The notes beneath the pieces are model-generated. The model saw only the letters and a program-made list of their open reading frames with translations, searched no databases and was not told the DNA's origin. This document shows, one piece after another, positions 16,035-24,185 of a DNA stretch of 64,000 nt. Each line of letters starts with the position of its first letter. Within the stretch, counting starts at the first letter, position 1. The stretch comes from Oscillatoria nigro-viridis PCC 7112 (lineage in GTDB: Bacteria > Cyanobacteriota > Cyanobacteriia > Cyanobacteriales > Microcoleaceae), in the NCBI RefSeq assembly GCF_000317475.1, contig NC_019763.1, positions 1 to 64,000 on the forward strand, written 5' to 3'. The translations under genes and the position numbers were made by a program.

Positions 16035-16280
16035 ATGAGTATGCTCACACTTGCTAAAACAGTAATCGGTGGAACTATAGCTGGCTTAACGTTGTTAGCT
16101 TTGACAGCTAATTCCTCGTTTGCAGACACTCACAACCAGACTGCTAGTCAAACAATAGCGCAAACCAATCAGGCTCCGCAGCAGCCTACTGAAGGCGGAT
16201 GTAGCTGTTGCAAGGATATGATGAAAAATATGCCTGGTATGCCTGGGATGAGAGGAAATCAAAGCAACCCCTCCAGATAG
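16035..16280 (+). CDS. Periplasmic Cys/Met-rich small protein of the MerR regulon
   Basis: 81 residues from the ATG at 16035, behind GAGGATAAAG. An earlier in-frame ATG at 15990 is rejected because it overlaps the -10 hexamer. Signal peptide (TVIGGTIAGLTLLALTANSSFA), a Gln/Thr/Ala-rich linker, then a C-terminal metal-binding-like tail: GGCSCCKDMMKNMPGMPGM, with three cysteines and five methionines in 19 residues. Most likely a periplasmic metal sink or chaperone for a soft metal. Its promoter matches that of the cytoplasmic CPLC protein, so one regulator controls both. No family name recognised. Confidence 0.72.
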   Translation: MSMLTLAKTVIGGTIAGLTLLALTANSSFADTHNQTASQTIAQTNQAPQQPTEGGCSCCKDMMKNMPGMPGMRGNQSNPSR

Positions 16281-16322
16281 ACGGTTATGGCGATCGCCAT
16301 GCGATCGTCTTTTGGGAAATAT

Positions 16323-16427
16323 TTAGGATGCTGTGAAAAGAACTAACAGACAAGGCGTTCTTTGGAATCAGAAAAACGGTGTCGCCCTAACAGTTTAACT
16401 GCTTTGTTGGTGATTGCAGCATCCTAA
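16323..16427. mobile_element. Candidate MITE, 105 bp with 11-bp terminal inverted repeats
   Basis: TTAGGATGCTG (16323-16333) and its exact complement CAGCATCCTAA (16417-16427) bound a short non-coding segment. TAT flanks both sides (16320-16322 and 16428-16430) and may be a 3-bp target duplication. It abuts a membrane-protein gene fragment. Parent transposon not identified. Confidence 0.5.
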
Positions 16428-16566
16428 TATAAATCTATTCACACCAGAAGGCTTCAAACAAGCAGTCAAGAATCTAAGAATTTTTGTCGCTGTTCAGGTG
16501 TTAGCCACCGTCGCGGCAATTTCTTTGTTCCGCTCTGAGGTTCCAAAGCGGGAGTTTAGTCAGTAA
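16428..16566 (+). pseudogene. C-terminal fragment of a membrane protein
   Basis: Frame reads FTPEGFKQAVKNLRIFVAVQ, then a hydrophobic helix VLATVAAISLF and a stop after KREFSQ (TAA at 16564). There is no start codon; the upstream part is cut off by the MITE-like element. Family not recognised. Confidence 0.45.
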
Positions 16567-16636
16567 CCCTGAACCTGAATTTTTCTCACTAACTCAAGCT
16601 TGATGCCAGACGTGAGGTAGTGTTGTGCCTGAATCA

Positions 16637-16868
16637 TCAATGCTGATGTTTCTGCATCCAACCCAGCATTAAGCCAGTTCCCATTAGTAAAAAGCCAGCA
16701 AAGCTATAAGGGGCGCTTACCTACCATGCAAATAAAACGCCCCCTAACATTGATCCTCCAACTTGTCCGAGGCTATTGGCGGCATTTTGAATTCCTAACA
16801 CTGTTCCCGTGTGTTCACCGCCCCGTTTTGAAATCAAAGCAGCTACATTTGGGGTAATCAATGCCATG
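16637..16868 (-). pseudogene. C-terminal fragment of an MFS transporter
   Basis: The minus strand gives LITPNVAALISKRGGEHTG, TVLGIQNAANSLGQVGGSML and, after an in-frame TAG, YSFAGFLLMGTGLMLGWMQ. These match the last three helices of major-facilitator drug exporters. The N-terminal nine helices are missing and one nonsense codon is present, so it is dead. Confidence 0.65.
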
Positions 16869-16920
16869 TCGTTACGTCGCGTTCGTTTGAGTGATTAACT
16901 ACATATCTTAGAGGAGGTTC

Positions 16921-17280
16921 GTAGCTGCCATTCAACGACTCACTGTCTTGGCTTTAGGCGTTGCCGTGCGAACCCTACAAATGATTGAAGGGCGCGAGCG
17001 TGCCGACTTACCAGTTTCCCTGACTTTCTCTGATTCTCAACAGCAATGCTTGTCTGTGATTGAACCATCTCTTCAAGGGCGCACGAAAAAATTGCAAAAT
17101 CCCTATCCTCCCGCCTCCTTACCGTGGGCTACTTGGCTGATTGCTCGACTTGGGGGTTGGTCTGGTTATAGTTCTCAGAGACCTCCCGGAATGCCTACCC
17201 TTGTTCATGGACTCCGACAGTTTGAATCCATCTTTTTGGGATGGAAACTAGCTCAGAATCAACTTCAGTGTACACGGTAG
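16921..17280 (+). pseudogene. C-terminal fragment of an IS4/Tn5-like transposase
   Basis: Reads AAIQRLTVLALGVAVRTLQM, then PPGMPTLVHGLRQFESIFLG and WKLAQ at the end, the usual closing block of this transposase group (helices after the catalytic Glu). The catalytic core is absent, and no transposon end was found on its left side. A relic. Confidence 0.7.
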
Positions 17281-17339
17281 CCCTACTTATTAAGCCGATA
17301 CTCTGATTTAATGTTCATTATTTTCTCGCTCTTTCACTC

Positions 17340-17737
17340 GCCCCCTCGATCATACCTCATTTCAGCAACGCCGATTTTTGTTAGTTCAGCATCCAGAGTT
17401 GCAATGTCTGGCCGGGGCGGAATTCGTTGTTCTCTTCCATATTTTTGACCAGGTTTGGCGACACTCCTGCTAAACTGATCGGGCGATCGCGCGCAATTGG
17501 CGGCGCTGCCGCCATGCGTAAAATGGGCAAAACCTCTGGATGCTATCGCAGTAATGCGAACGTGATGTTGGTAAGATTGGCTGTCTCAGAAGAAGCAGAT
17601 TCAACTTGTTGAGTTGTAGCAATGCGAGTGTCGCGATAGGCTTTTGGAGCAAACTGCATGAACCAATTGTTATAGAAGTCTACCGACAGGGCAATATCGG
17701 GTTTCCACAAGTGTGGTTTGTCGGCATTAACTGGCAC
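17340..17737 (-). pseudogene. N-terminal fragment of a XamI-type restriction endonuclease
   Basis: Starts ATG at 17737: MPVNADKPHLWKPDIALSVD, then FYNNWFMQFAPKAYRDTR. After an in-frame TAG it continues HPEVLPILRMAAAPPIARDR and LAGVSPNLVKNMEE. A frameshift then joins PDIATLDAELTKIGVAEMRY before the sequence ends near the transposase relic. I recognise the N-terminal region of XamI-family endonucleases. With a nonsense codon, a frameshift and no C-terminus it is dead; no partner methylase is nearby. Confidence 0.6.
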
Positions 17738-17832
17738 TGCACCTCCTCTAATCGCGACCCTCGCCTAAATAGCTTACATTGCTGGAACGTCTCTGTTGTA
17801 TTATCCACCAAGCGGTTGCTCTTGAAACGGAT

Positions 17833-18567
17833 TTAGTCAACTAAACCCGCGCGAAGGGCTCTGACAGCAGCTTGAGTGCGATCGTCGCAAGACAGCTTAT
17901 TAAGGATATTACGCACATGAGTTTTCACAGTACCGAGGGAAATGTATAGCTGCTTGCAAATTTCCTCATTACTGCACCCTTCGACAATCAACTCTATAAC
18001 CTCTTTTTCTCGTTCTGTTAAAGGGTTTGCCATTAACAACTGACTGTATTCTGGCTCAACTCCATTGATTGACACAGTGGAAATGGGGGCTTTGTTAACA
18101 GCTTCCTTGAAAGGGTTATTCATGCGAGCCAAAACGATTCTAGCAATTGAAGAATCGATCCAGTTTTCACCAGCATTTGTCTCAACAACAGCTTCCACTA
18201 ACTTTTCAAAACTGACATCTTTCATGCAGTAAGAGTCGGCTCCCGCTGCAAAAGCTGCCAGCACGGATTCCTCATTATCCTGCATCGTTAAAATCAATAC
18301 TTTCGGTTGGTTCTCCACGCTTGGAGTTTGGGCAGTTTGTATGTATTCTTTGAACCTTTTTGTCAGTTCAATCCCATCTACTAACCCCGGTAGTCCGATA
18401 TCAACGATCGCTACGTCAGGCCGGGTTTTCTCCAGTAAAGTTATCCCTTGCAGGCCGTTAGCTGCCTCTCCGATAAATTCGAGTTCTTCGCAGTCTTCTA
18501 AAGCTGCTTTGATTCCGGCCCTTGTCAGGTGGTGGTCTTCAATTAAGGCAACGCTAATTTTATTCAT
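17833..18567 (-). CDS. NarL/FixJ-family response regulator
   Basis: Start set at the ATG at 18567 (MNKISVALIEDHHLTRAG); the longer frame to 18618 adds residues unlike a receiver domain. Receiver domain with acidic pair EDHH, phospho-acceptor in AIVDIGLPG, Lys in SYCMKDVS. A roughly 60-residue linker leads to a LuxR-type helix-turn-helix (PLTEREKEVIELIVEGCSNE, YISLGTVKTHVRNIL). Likely target of the hybrid kinase encoded just upstream. Confidence 0.9.
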   Translation of the reverse strand: MNKISVALIEDHHLTRAGIKAALEDCEELEFIGEAANGLQGITLLEKTRPDVAIVDIGLPGLVDGIELTKRFKEYIQTAQTPSVENQPKVLILTMQDNEESVLAAFAAGADSYCMKDVSFEKLVEAVVETNAGENWIDSSIARIVLARMNNPFKEAVNKAPISTVSINGVEPEYSQLLMANPLTEREKEVIELIVEGCSNEEICKQLYISLGTVKTHVRNILNKLSCDDRTQAAVRALRAGLVD

Positions 18568-18758
18568 GGTTTGTTTAAAAAAAGGACAATTGTACTTCAG
18601 CGACACGAGTGTGTCCAAGGTAAGCTGTCGTGCATTTAAATTACATATGGTCTGTTCCCCGTTTTCCGTTCCCTGTTCCCTTTCACTAAATCCTCACACC
18701 CTATTTAAATGCTGAACAGCTTATAACCTATGCGCTTTTTTGTATCCAAACAAGACTT

Positions 18759-19838
18759 TTAGAGCGAGATAGGGAGCCGTACAGTAAATGTGCTGCCTTG
18801 ACCCACCGTTGATGTCACGTCAATGCTGCCAGAGTGGGCTTCTACAATCCGGTGGGACAAATGCAGCCCCAAGCCGCAACCTGCTCTAGCATGGTTTCCG
18901 GTGCGAAATCGTTCAAACAGCGAGGCTTGTTCTGAGGCTCTGATGCCGGGGCCGGTGTCTTCTACGCTAATGCTTACCGACTTGATATCTGAACGGACAA
19001 CGATTTTCACACAACCAAAATCGGTGAATTTAATGGCATTTCCCACTAAGTTGGTGATGACTCGGCGGAGTTCGAGGCGATCGCCCTCAATCCGCAGTGG
19101 TTGTGGGTCAGAGTCGTCGAAAGTTAGGACAAGTCCTTTATCAATAGCCACAGCCTCCTGTTCCTTAACGACTTCTTTGACCAGTTTTTTGAGGTCAAAG
19201 GGGGCGCGCGCCAGAGTTTTGCAACCAGATTCAAATCGGTGAACCTCTAGTAAAGTATTAACTAACGAAAGCAAATTTTGGTTACTGCTGCCGATGGTTG
19301 CGATCGCCTCTACCGCTTGAACGGGCAGTTCACCAAATTTCCCTCGTTGGAGTAGGGTCAGCATTCTATCAGCGCCGACTAGGGGAATCCGCAAGTCGTG
19401 GGTAAGACGAGCCACAAAATCCTCTCGCGCCTTTGTCACTTCCTGCATCGCATCTATACTATGTTTGAGCCGGAGGAGGCTGCGGACGCGAGCCAGCAAC
19501 TCATTTACTTGGATGGGCTTGCAAACGAAATCGTCAGCCCCCAAGTCGAGTCCATCTGCTATGGTTGTTGAGTTGTCAGCCGCAATTAACAGGATGGGGA
19601 TAAAGGGAAGTTGAGGATTTGAGCGAATTCTGTAAGTCACTTCGTAACCGTCTACTTCTGGCATCATTACATCCAACAGGAGTAAATCTGGGGGCGACTC
19701 CTCAACTAAAGCTAAAGCATCAAGTCCGCTAGAACTTGTACTGACGCAGTAGCCTTCTTCGGAGAGGATAGCCTGCATAATAAATAAGTTGTCAGTCGTA
19801 TCATCAACCGCCAAGATTTTACTGCGTTTATCTCTCAT
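18759..19838 (-). CDS. Receiver-histidine kinase hybrid
   Basis: Start set at the ATG at 19838 (MRDKRSKILAVDD), which overlaps the stop of the upstream gene as ATGA, indicating translational coupling. About 359 residues: receiver domain (VDDTTDNLF; phospho-acceptor in LLLDVMMPEVDGYE; Lys in FVCKPIQ), HisKA with the His in ARLTHDLRIPL, and HATPase with N box LVGNAIKFTDFG and G boxes DTGPGI and GCGLGLHLS. No membrane segment, so a soluble kinase whose input is its own receiver. Probably phosphorylates the NarL-type regulator downstream. Confidence 0.9.
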   Translation of the reverse strand: MRDKRSKILAVDDTTDNLFIMQAILSEEGYCVSTSSSGLDALALVEESPPDLLLLDVMMPEVDGYEVTYRIRSNPQLPFIPILLIAADNSTTIADGLDLGADDFVCKPIQVNELLARVRSLLRLKHSIDAMQEVTKAREDFVARLTHDLRIPLVGADRMLTLLQRGKFGELPVQAVEAIATIGSSNQNLLSLVNTLLEVHRFESGCKTLARAPFDLKKLVKEVVKEQEAVAIDKGLVLTFDDSDPQPLRIEGDRLELRRVITNLVGNAIKFTDFGCVKIVVRSDIKSVSISVEDTGPGIRASEQASLFERFRTGNHARAGCGLGLHLSHRIVEAHSGSIDVTSTVGQGSTFTVRLPISL

Positions 19839-20449
19839 TTCCCTGGATTTCTCTCCCGCCTCCATCCAAAGCTTACGAACGAGTCCATATCTTCTGAGTC
19901 AGCCTTTTGGCGGATAAAACTTAAAAACTGTTGATAATCTTGAAGCTGCTTGGATTCTTCCAACTTTCGCTGTTTTCTGATTCGCAGCAAGTAGTCTTTG
20001 AGGCGAACGTACCGCCAACCAACTTGAAACCCCAGTTCGTATATTTGAGTTGCTTTTGGATTCGCGATCGCTTTGAGTAAGGTTTGTGCGACCATTGGCG
20101 AGTGGAAGTCAGAAATTGTTCTCCTGCTATGTTTTCCATCCTTGCAACCTCTCCAAAACGCTTGGCTGTTAGTTGAAGTGTGGATGGAAATCTTGTATTC
20201 TTGCAGCGTCGATTCCAGCCAATCTAAGTCTTGTTTTCTGTCGTTTGAGAGCGAATCGTTGGGCTGGTACTTATTCCAAGCGCGGGCAAAAGCATTTAGC
20301 GACTTTTGAAAATCTGCCAAAAAACAGTCTAACAGGGTTTGATACTTTGACGGTGGTGAAAGTCGGCTGCGGTTTGAAAGAGTGTGAGTTTGCGGCATAA
20401 CTGTCAACATAAGCAAAACAGGGTTTGAGTTTGCTTTTTTCGGTTTCAT
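19835..20449 (-). CDS. Hypothetical protein co-translated with the hybrid kinase
   Basis: 204 residues; several Met codons near the N-terminus leave the start uncertain (20449, or about 36 to 51 bp further in). Mostly helical, Gln/Lys/Arg-rich. Notable segment FLADFQKSLNAFARAWNKYQP and a basic C-terminal half (RLKDYLLRIRKQRKLEESKQ). No family recognised. The ATGA overlap with the kinase gene suggests a partner role in the same signalling pathway. Confidence 0.6.
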   Translation of the reverse strand: MKPKKANSNPVLLMLTVMPQTHTLSNRSRLSPPSKYQTLLDCFLADFQKSLNAFARAWNKYQPNDSLSNDRKQDLDWLESTLQEYKISIHTSTNSQAFWRGCKDGKHSRRTISDFHSPMVAQTLLKAIANPKATQIYELGFQVGWRYVRLKDYLLRIRKQRKLEESKQLQDYQQFLSFIRQKADSEDMDSFVSFGWRRERNPGK

Positions 20450-21162
20450 CTCTATATCTCTAACCTATCAACTGCCAAGCTTGAGCGAGTTCTACCTAAA
20501 AGCTGATTTCTCATTCACTGTCGCAAAGCTAATTTTTCATTCACTGCCACTCTTAGTTATAATTATTGTTAGTATGCGCGACTTTTCTTTTTACAGAAAT
20601 AGTTGTGTTCTCCTGCGCGCGCCTGCATCAGACCGCTCGCCAAAAAATAATGTCCTCTCGATTAACAGGGCATCCGTTACAAAAACTTAAACTTTGCCTC
20701 CCAACAGCCAGCGCAGAAATAATATCAAGGCCTGTACGCAGCGCGATTGCGCGTTAAGCTAGAAACAAACCCAAATAACAATCGCAGGACGGGACGCAAC
20801 TGGCATACTAAAATCAAGTTGTAGGGTGCGTCAGGTAAATTGATCGAACGATTATTGAGGGTTTAGATATCTGACACACCTTACTAATTGTGACAATTGC
20901 GTCTAGTCCTGAATAGGTTTTTAGGAGTCCGGTTGTACAATGACTTGCACCAATAATGCTTCTTAGTCTTACAAAACAAACGCAGAAGACATCCGAAGAC
21001 CGAAGTATGAAGGTAGAAGCTAGAAGCCGGATATTTAACTGATCATAAGTGTCTTCTCACTTCTGCCTTTGAATGGGCAGAACCATCACCTTCAATGGCT
21101 CAAATTATTGTCTAGACTCCGGTTGTAGCGATTAGGTGGATGCGCTATCGCCCTTACTTTTT
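20450..21162. other. Long intergenic region before parB
   Basis: No supported gene in 700 bp; open frames present are short and lack ribosome-binding sites. 20822-20883 carries a dispersed-repeat type unit (TAGGGTGCGTCAG ... CTGACACACC, an imperfect inverted repeat) common in Oscillatoriales intergenic DNA. TTTTTCATTCACTG and TTTCTCATTCACTG near 20510-20545 are a short direct repeat. It could hold the centromere site for ParB, but none was identified. Confidence 0.4.
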
Positions 21163-22089
21163 CTAATCTGCTAAGAGAGATTCTAGCTCTGTTAGGATTT
21201 TTTGGAGGCGCTTCTGCTTCTTTGGATCGCTCCAAGCTTTGGACTTGTTCGCTTTTGTTAAAGCTCCTTTTATTTGGGTTTTCAGATTTTCTTCCGGTTC
21301 TTCTCCCGAAGTACCTGCCTTTAAATCCGCGATGCGTTCTTTAATCTGAGTTAAAGATAGACTAAGAGCGATCGCCGCTTCTAGAAGCGACTTTCTTGCC
21401 TGCTCGTCTTTAACTTTGGCGATCGCTCGCGCCTTTGTGTACTCTATCTGACCCCGGCGCAGGGCTTCTTGAATGTCTGTCGGCAGCTTCAGCAGTCCCA
21501 GTCTGTTGCTGACGAAAGACTCCCATGACATCCGCCCCAATTCGCTAAAAACCTTGACAACTATTTGCATTTCATGATGAATGATAACGTTATCATTCAT
21601 CCTCTGTACGTCATTTTGCATCCGGTAGAGCAGTCGCACCACCTCTTCTAGATCGTATTCAAGGTGATGGGAGAGCAGTTGCAATATCCCCTCCGTTTCT
21701 TCGACTGGGTTGAGGTCTTCCCGCTGCAGGTTCTCAACTAATGCGACGCGCAGAGCTTGCTGTTCTGTCAAGTCCCGAATGATCGCAGGGACTTCTGTTA
21801 ATCCTAATTCTCTAGCCGCTCTATACCGCCTTTCGCCTGCTACTAGCTCGTATTTATCCTCTCCCAAAGGACGGACTAATAAAGGTTGGAGAATTCCATC
21901 AGTTTTTACTGACAGAACCAAAGCCTGCATAGCTTGGGTGTCGAAGTATCGGCGAGGTTGAGAAGATGGAAGCTTTATCGACTCAATCGAAAGCAGTTTT
22001 TCTGCCGTTGGTTCTGCTACTTCATCATCTCCAAACAAAACGCTCAAATTTGCCTTACCTTTATAGGGCTGGTCATTCTTACTTGACAT
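21163..22089 (-). CDS. parB: ParB-family partition protein
   Basis: 308 residues. ParB/Srx nucleotide-binding core: QPRRYFDTQAMQALV, GILQPLLVRPL, AGERRYRAARELG (the GERRYRA CTP-binding motif) and ALVENLQREDLNPVEE. A helix-turn-helix region follows and a basic C-terminus. Binds parS centromere sites and loads as a CTP-dependent clamp. Overlaps the end of parA by 11 bp, the standard partition operon layout. The ALSLSLTQIKERIADL part lies where parS-binding helices continue. Confidence 0.92.
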   Translation of the reverse strand: MSSKNDQPYKGKANLSVLFGDDEVAEPTAEKLLSIESIKLPSSQPRRYFDTQAMQALVLSVKTDGILQPLLVRPLGEDKYELVAGERRYRAARELGLTEVPAIIRDLTEQQALRVALVENLQREDLNPVEETEGILQLLSHHLEYDLEEVVRLLYRMQNDVQRMNDNVIIHHEMQIVVKVFSELGRMSWESFVSNRLGLLKLPTDIQEALRRGQIEYTKARAIAKVKDEQARKSLLEAAIALSLSLTQIKERIADLKAGTSGEEPEENLKTQIKGALTKANKSKAWSDPKKQKRLQKILTELESLLAD

Positions 22090-22840
22090 TAAGTTTCTCC
22101 ATCTTGGCGGATAGCTGGTCTAATATTTTGACAACGGGATTTTTAGGTTCGTAAACAGCAAGCGGGACTTGTTTCTCGGAAGCATCCGCAAAAGCAGTTA
22201 TGCGCGGGATGGGAGTGTAAACGGGGCCGAAGGTCGTAAACTGTTCGCTCATAGCCTTGAGAGTCCGCTTGTCCTGAGAGTTGGCAGCAGCATAGCGGGA
22301 GGGAACAAAACCAGCTATCTGCAAAGAGCGGTTTCCTTTCTTTCTAATTCTCGCTACTGTTTGCAACAGGAGGTTGGTGCCCTCAAAGGCTTTGTAATGA
22401 GTCTCAACGGGGACTAGGACGTGAGTAGCGGCTACCAGGCTGATGTAGCTGAGCAACCCTAAACTGGGAGGGCAATCTATGAGGATGAAATCGTAGTTGT
22501 CCTGAATTGGGGCGATCGCATCTTTGAGGCGAACTTCCCGAAAATCCATGTTAACCAGTTGAATCTCTGCCGCGCTGAGGTTGATATTGGTAGGAGCCAA
22601 ATCCATACCGTGAATGCCTGTGTGGATGGACATAGGCTCCTCATTGACAATGGCATCAAACACTGTTTTATCCAAATTCTGAGAGTCAACCCCCATGAAG
22701 AGCGTCAGAGAACCTTGAGGATCGATATCGATAAGAAGAACCTTGTGGCCTCGCTTAGAGAGGTGGTAGCCGAGATTGAGCGCGATCGTGGTTTTCCCCA
22801 CACCGCCGGCTTGGTTGAACAGCGAGATTATCTTTGTCAT
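22079..22840 (-). CDS. parA: ParA-family partition ATPase
   Basis: Start set at the ATG at 22840 (MTKIISLFNQAGGVGKTTI). The upstream frame to 22888 (MHARVELWW) has no ribosome-binding site advantage. Deviant Walker A QAGGVGKTT with the signature Lys, Walker A' LLIDIDPQGSLT, Walker B FILIDCPPSLG. 253 residues, lacking an N-terminal DNA-binding domain, so autoregulation would rely on another site or on ParB. Moves replicon copies apart during division. Evidence for a plasmid replicon. Confidence 0.93.
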   Translation of the reverse strand: MTKIISLFNQAGGVGKTTIALNLGYHLSKRGHKVLLIDIDPQGSLTLFMGVDSQNLDKTVFDAIVNEEPMSIHTGIHGMDLAPTNINLSAAEIQLVNMDFREVRLKDAIAPIQDNYDFILIDCPPSLGLLSYISLVAATHVLVPVETHYKAFEGTNLLLQTVARIRKKGNRSLQIAGFVPSRYAAANSQDKRTLKAMSEQFTTFGPVYTPIPRITAFADASEKQVPLAVYEPKNPVVKILDQLSAKMEKLNVK

Positions 22841-23013
22841 GAATTGCCCTCCGGTAGCGTGCCACCATAGTTCCACTCTTGCGTGCAAAAGGAGGCGGCG
22901 GTTAAAACTGTAAGCATATTTGCACTATTGTTGAAGTTTGGGAATGTCTGTACTTTAGGTATGAACCGTCACTATCCCCGACCGTTTTGTAAAAAAACTA
23001 TAGTTATACTCTC

Positions 23014-23028
23014 ATATCACGGTGATAT
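23014..23028. promoter_or_regulatory. Palindrome upstream of parA (ATATCAC-G-GTGATAT)
   Basis: A perfect 15-bp palindrome with 7-bp arms about 175 bp before the parA start. TATAGTTATACT lies just beside it and may be a -10 region. Candidate parS site or parA operator. Not a match to the classic chromosomal parS. Confidence 0.4.
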
Positions 23029-23096
23029 CTCTGAAGGCGCATTAGGAATTTTTTTATTTTTTCCCCCTCGGAAAAGCAATTGGCAACAGTGACCAT

Positions 23097-23120
23097 GCCG
23101 TTGCTGTAAAAGACAACGGC
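23097..23120. terminator. Short inverted repeat between parA region and next gene
   Basis: GCCGTTG (23097-23103) and CAACGGC (23114-23120) form a perfect 7-bp stem with a 10-nt loop. No strong T-run follows on either strand, so a terminator is only one possibility; a protein-binding site is another. Confidence 0.3.
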
Positions 23121-23163
23121 AATGCGGTCAGGTATAAATGTTGGCAGGTGACGCTAAATACTT

Positions 23164-23793
23164 CTAAGCTCGCTCTTTCATTGATTTGTAGGGATAAGGA
23201 TAGTTGATTGTTAGTTTGAGCGAGCCAGGAAGTACCTCTGGTTGATTAACAATGCAGTAAATGAGATATCCAGCCCGTTCTACTTCTGTCCAAGCCAAAG
23301 GCGAGAACTGGGCTGACTCACAAATGGCGCGTTTAACCAGTCCCGGTCTGCTGCGGTTCTCAAACAGAGCTTGCACGAACTGGGTGGGATTGGCTATGGC
23401 AGGAGACAGAAGCTTGCAAAATTTTCTAGGATGAACTGTCCGAAGGTAATTGATAGCAGCTTGTCCATTAAATGCTTCAACTAGAGATGGGGAAATTTGC
23501 AAGTGCTGGAGCAGCAAGTCCATATCTTCATCAGTATTGGTTACTGCCCATAAATTATCCTCGAGCCACCCCCAAACTATCTGCTCAGCCTCTTTGTGAG
23601 TTGCTACCAAAAAGCGATTTCCTTTGTAGGTAAACCCTGATACGTGGGGCAGTTGGGGGAGAGACCAGTCGGCAAAAGTGCGATCGCTGTCCAGTAGCAA
23701 TAGGACAGATGCTAGTATGTGCCTCCTGTGGTGCCGAAGTGGATCGGCGACGGGTGCAGGCTGTCGAGAGCTGTGTTGATGGTAAAACTGCAT
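23164..23793 (-). CDS. Hypothetical protein upstream of parAB
   Basis: 209 residues from ATG at 23793. His/Arg-rich N-terminus (QFYHQHSSRQPAP...HHRRHIL), then a probably globular alpha/beta region (FTYKGNRFLVATHKEAEQIV, GWLEDNLWAVTNTDEDMDLL) and a helical C-terminal half (PTQFVQALFENRSRPGLV). No family recognised. It is transcribed in the same direction as parA, 300 bp away, and may be a plasmid maintenance gene. Confidence 0.6.
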   Translation of the reverse strand: MQFYHQHSSRQPAPVADPLRHHRRHILASVLLLLDSDRTFADWSLPQLPHVSGFTYKGNRFLVATHKEAEQIVWGWLEDNLWAVTNTDEDMDLLLQHLQISPSLVEAFNGQAAINYLRTVHPRKFCKLLSPAIANPTQFVQALFENRSRPGLVKRAICESAQFSPLAWTEVERAGYLIYCIVNQPEVLPGSLKLTINYPYPYKSMKERA

Positions 23794-24185
23794 GGGAACG
23801 CCGTTCTCCTATTAACAGTAAAAGTTACTGCTTTAAGCTAAAAGCTAAAGGCTGTAAACTCAATCCGCCTTCCCTCCTAATTTTCCACCTCAAAACTCAT
23901 CGGCAAAATTCATCTTGCGGACTATTAAAACGCGATCCAGAGGCAAAAACTATCGTCTGAATGGCTGTTGTTTCTTGTAATTCCAGCTAGTAATAGCAAT
24001 AGGGAAAAGGCATTTGTTCAATGGCTTATTTCCGGACAATACTTTTTGATAAAACAATTACTGGTTCAATGTTCTCTGCCTTGAGAACTAAAGTTAGTTA
24101 CGACTGAAAGTGTACCAAGAGCGACAAAAGCGCATGATAGGTTGATTGCTAAAAGATCGATGCGCTTTTAGATGGTAGAACACTT
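23794..24185. other. Intergenic region with a 10-bp inverted repeat
   Basis: No gene seen in about 390 bp. AAAAGCGCAT (24126-24135) and ATGCGCTTTT (24160-24169) form a perfect inverted repeat with a 24-nt loop, ending 17 bp before the next start codon. It could be an operator or attenuator for the gene at 24186. Confidence 0.45.

Noticed and set aside
16948..17280. Independent 110-residue gene
   Set aside because: The sequence is only the C-terminal block of a transposase, without catalytic core or own start site.
20481..20757. Overlapping short plus-strand frames
   Set aside because: No ribosome-binding site, no coherent composition, and the region carries short repeats typical of intergenic DNA.
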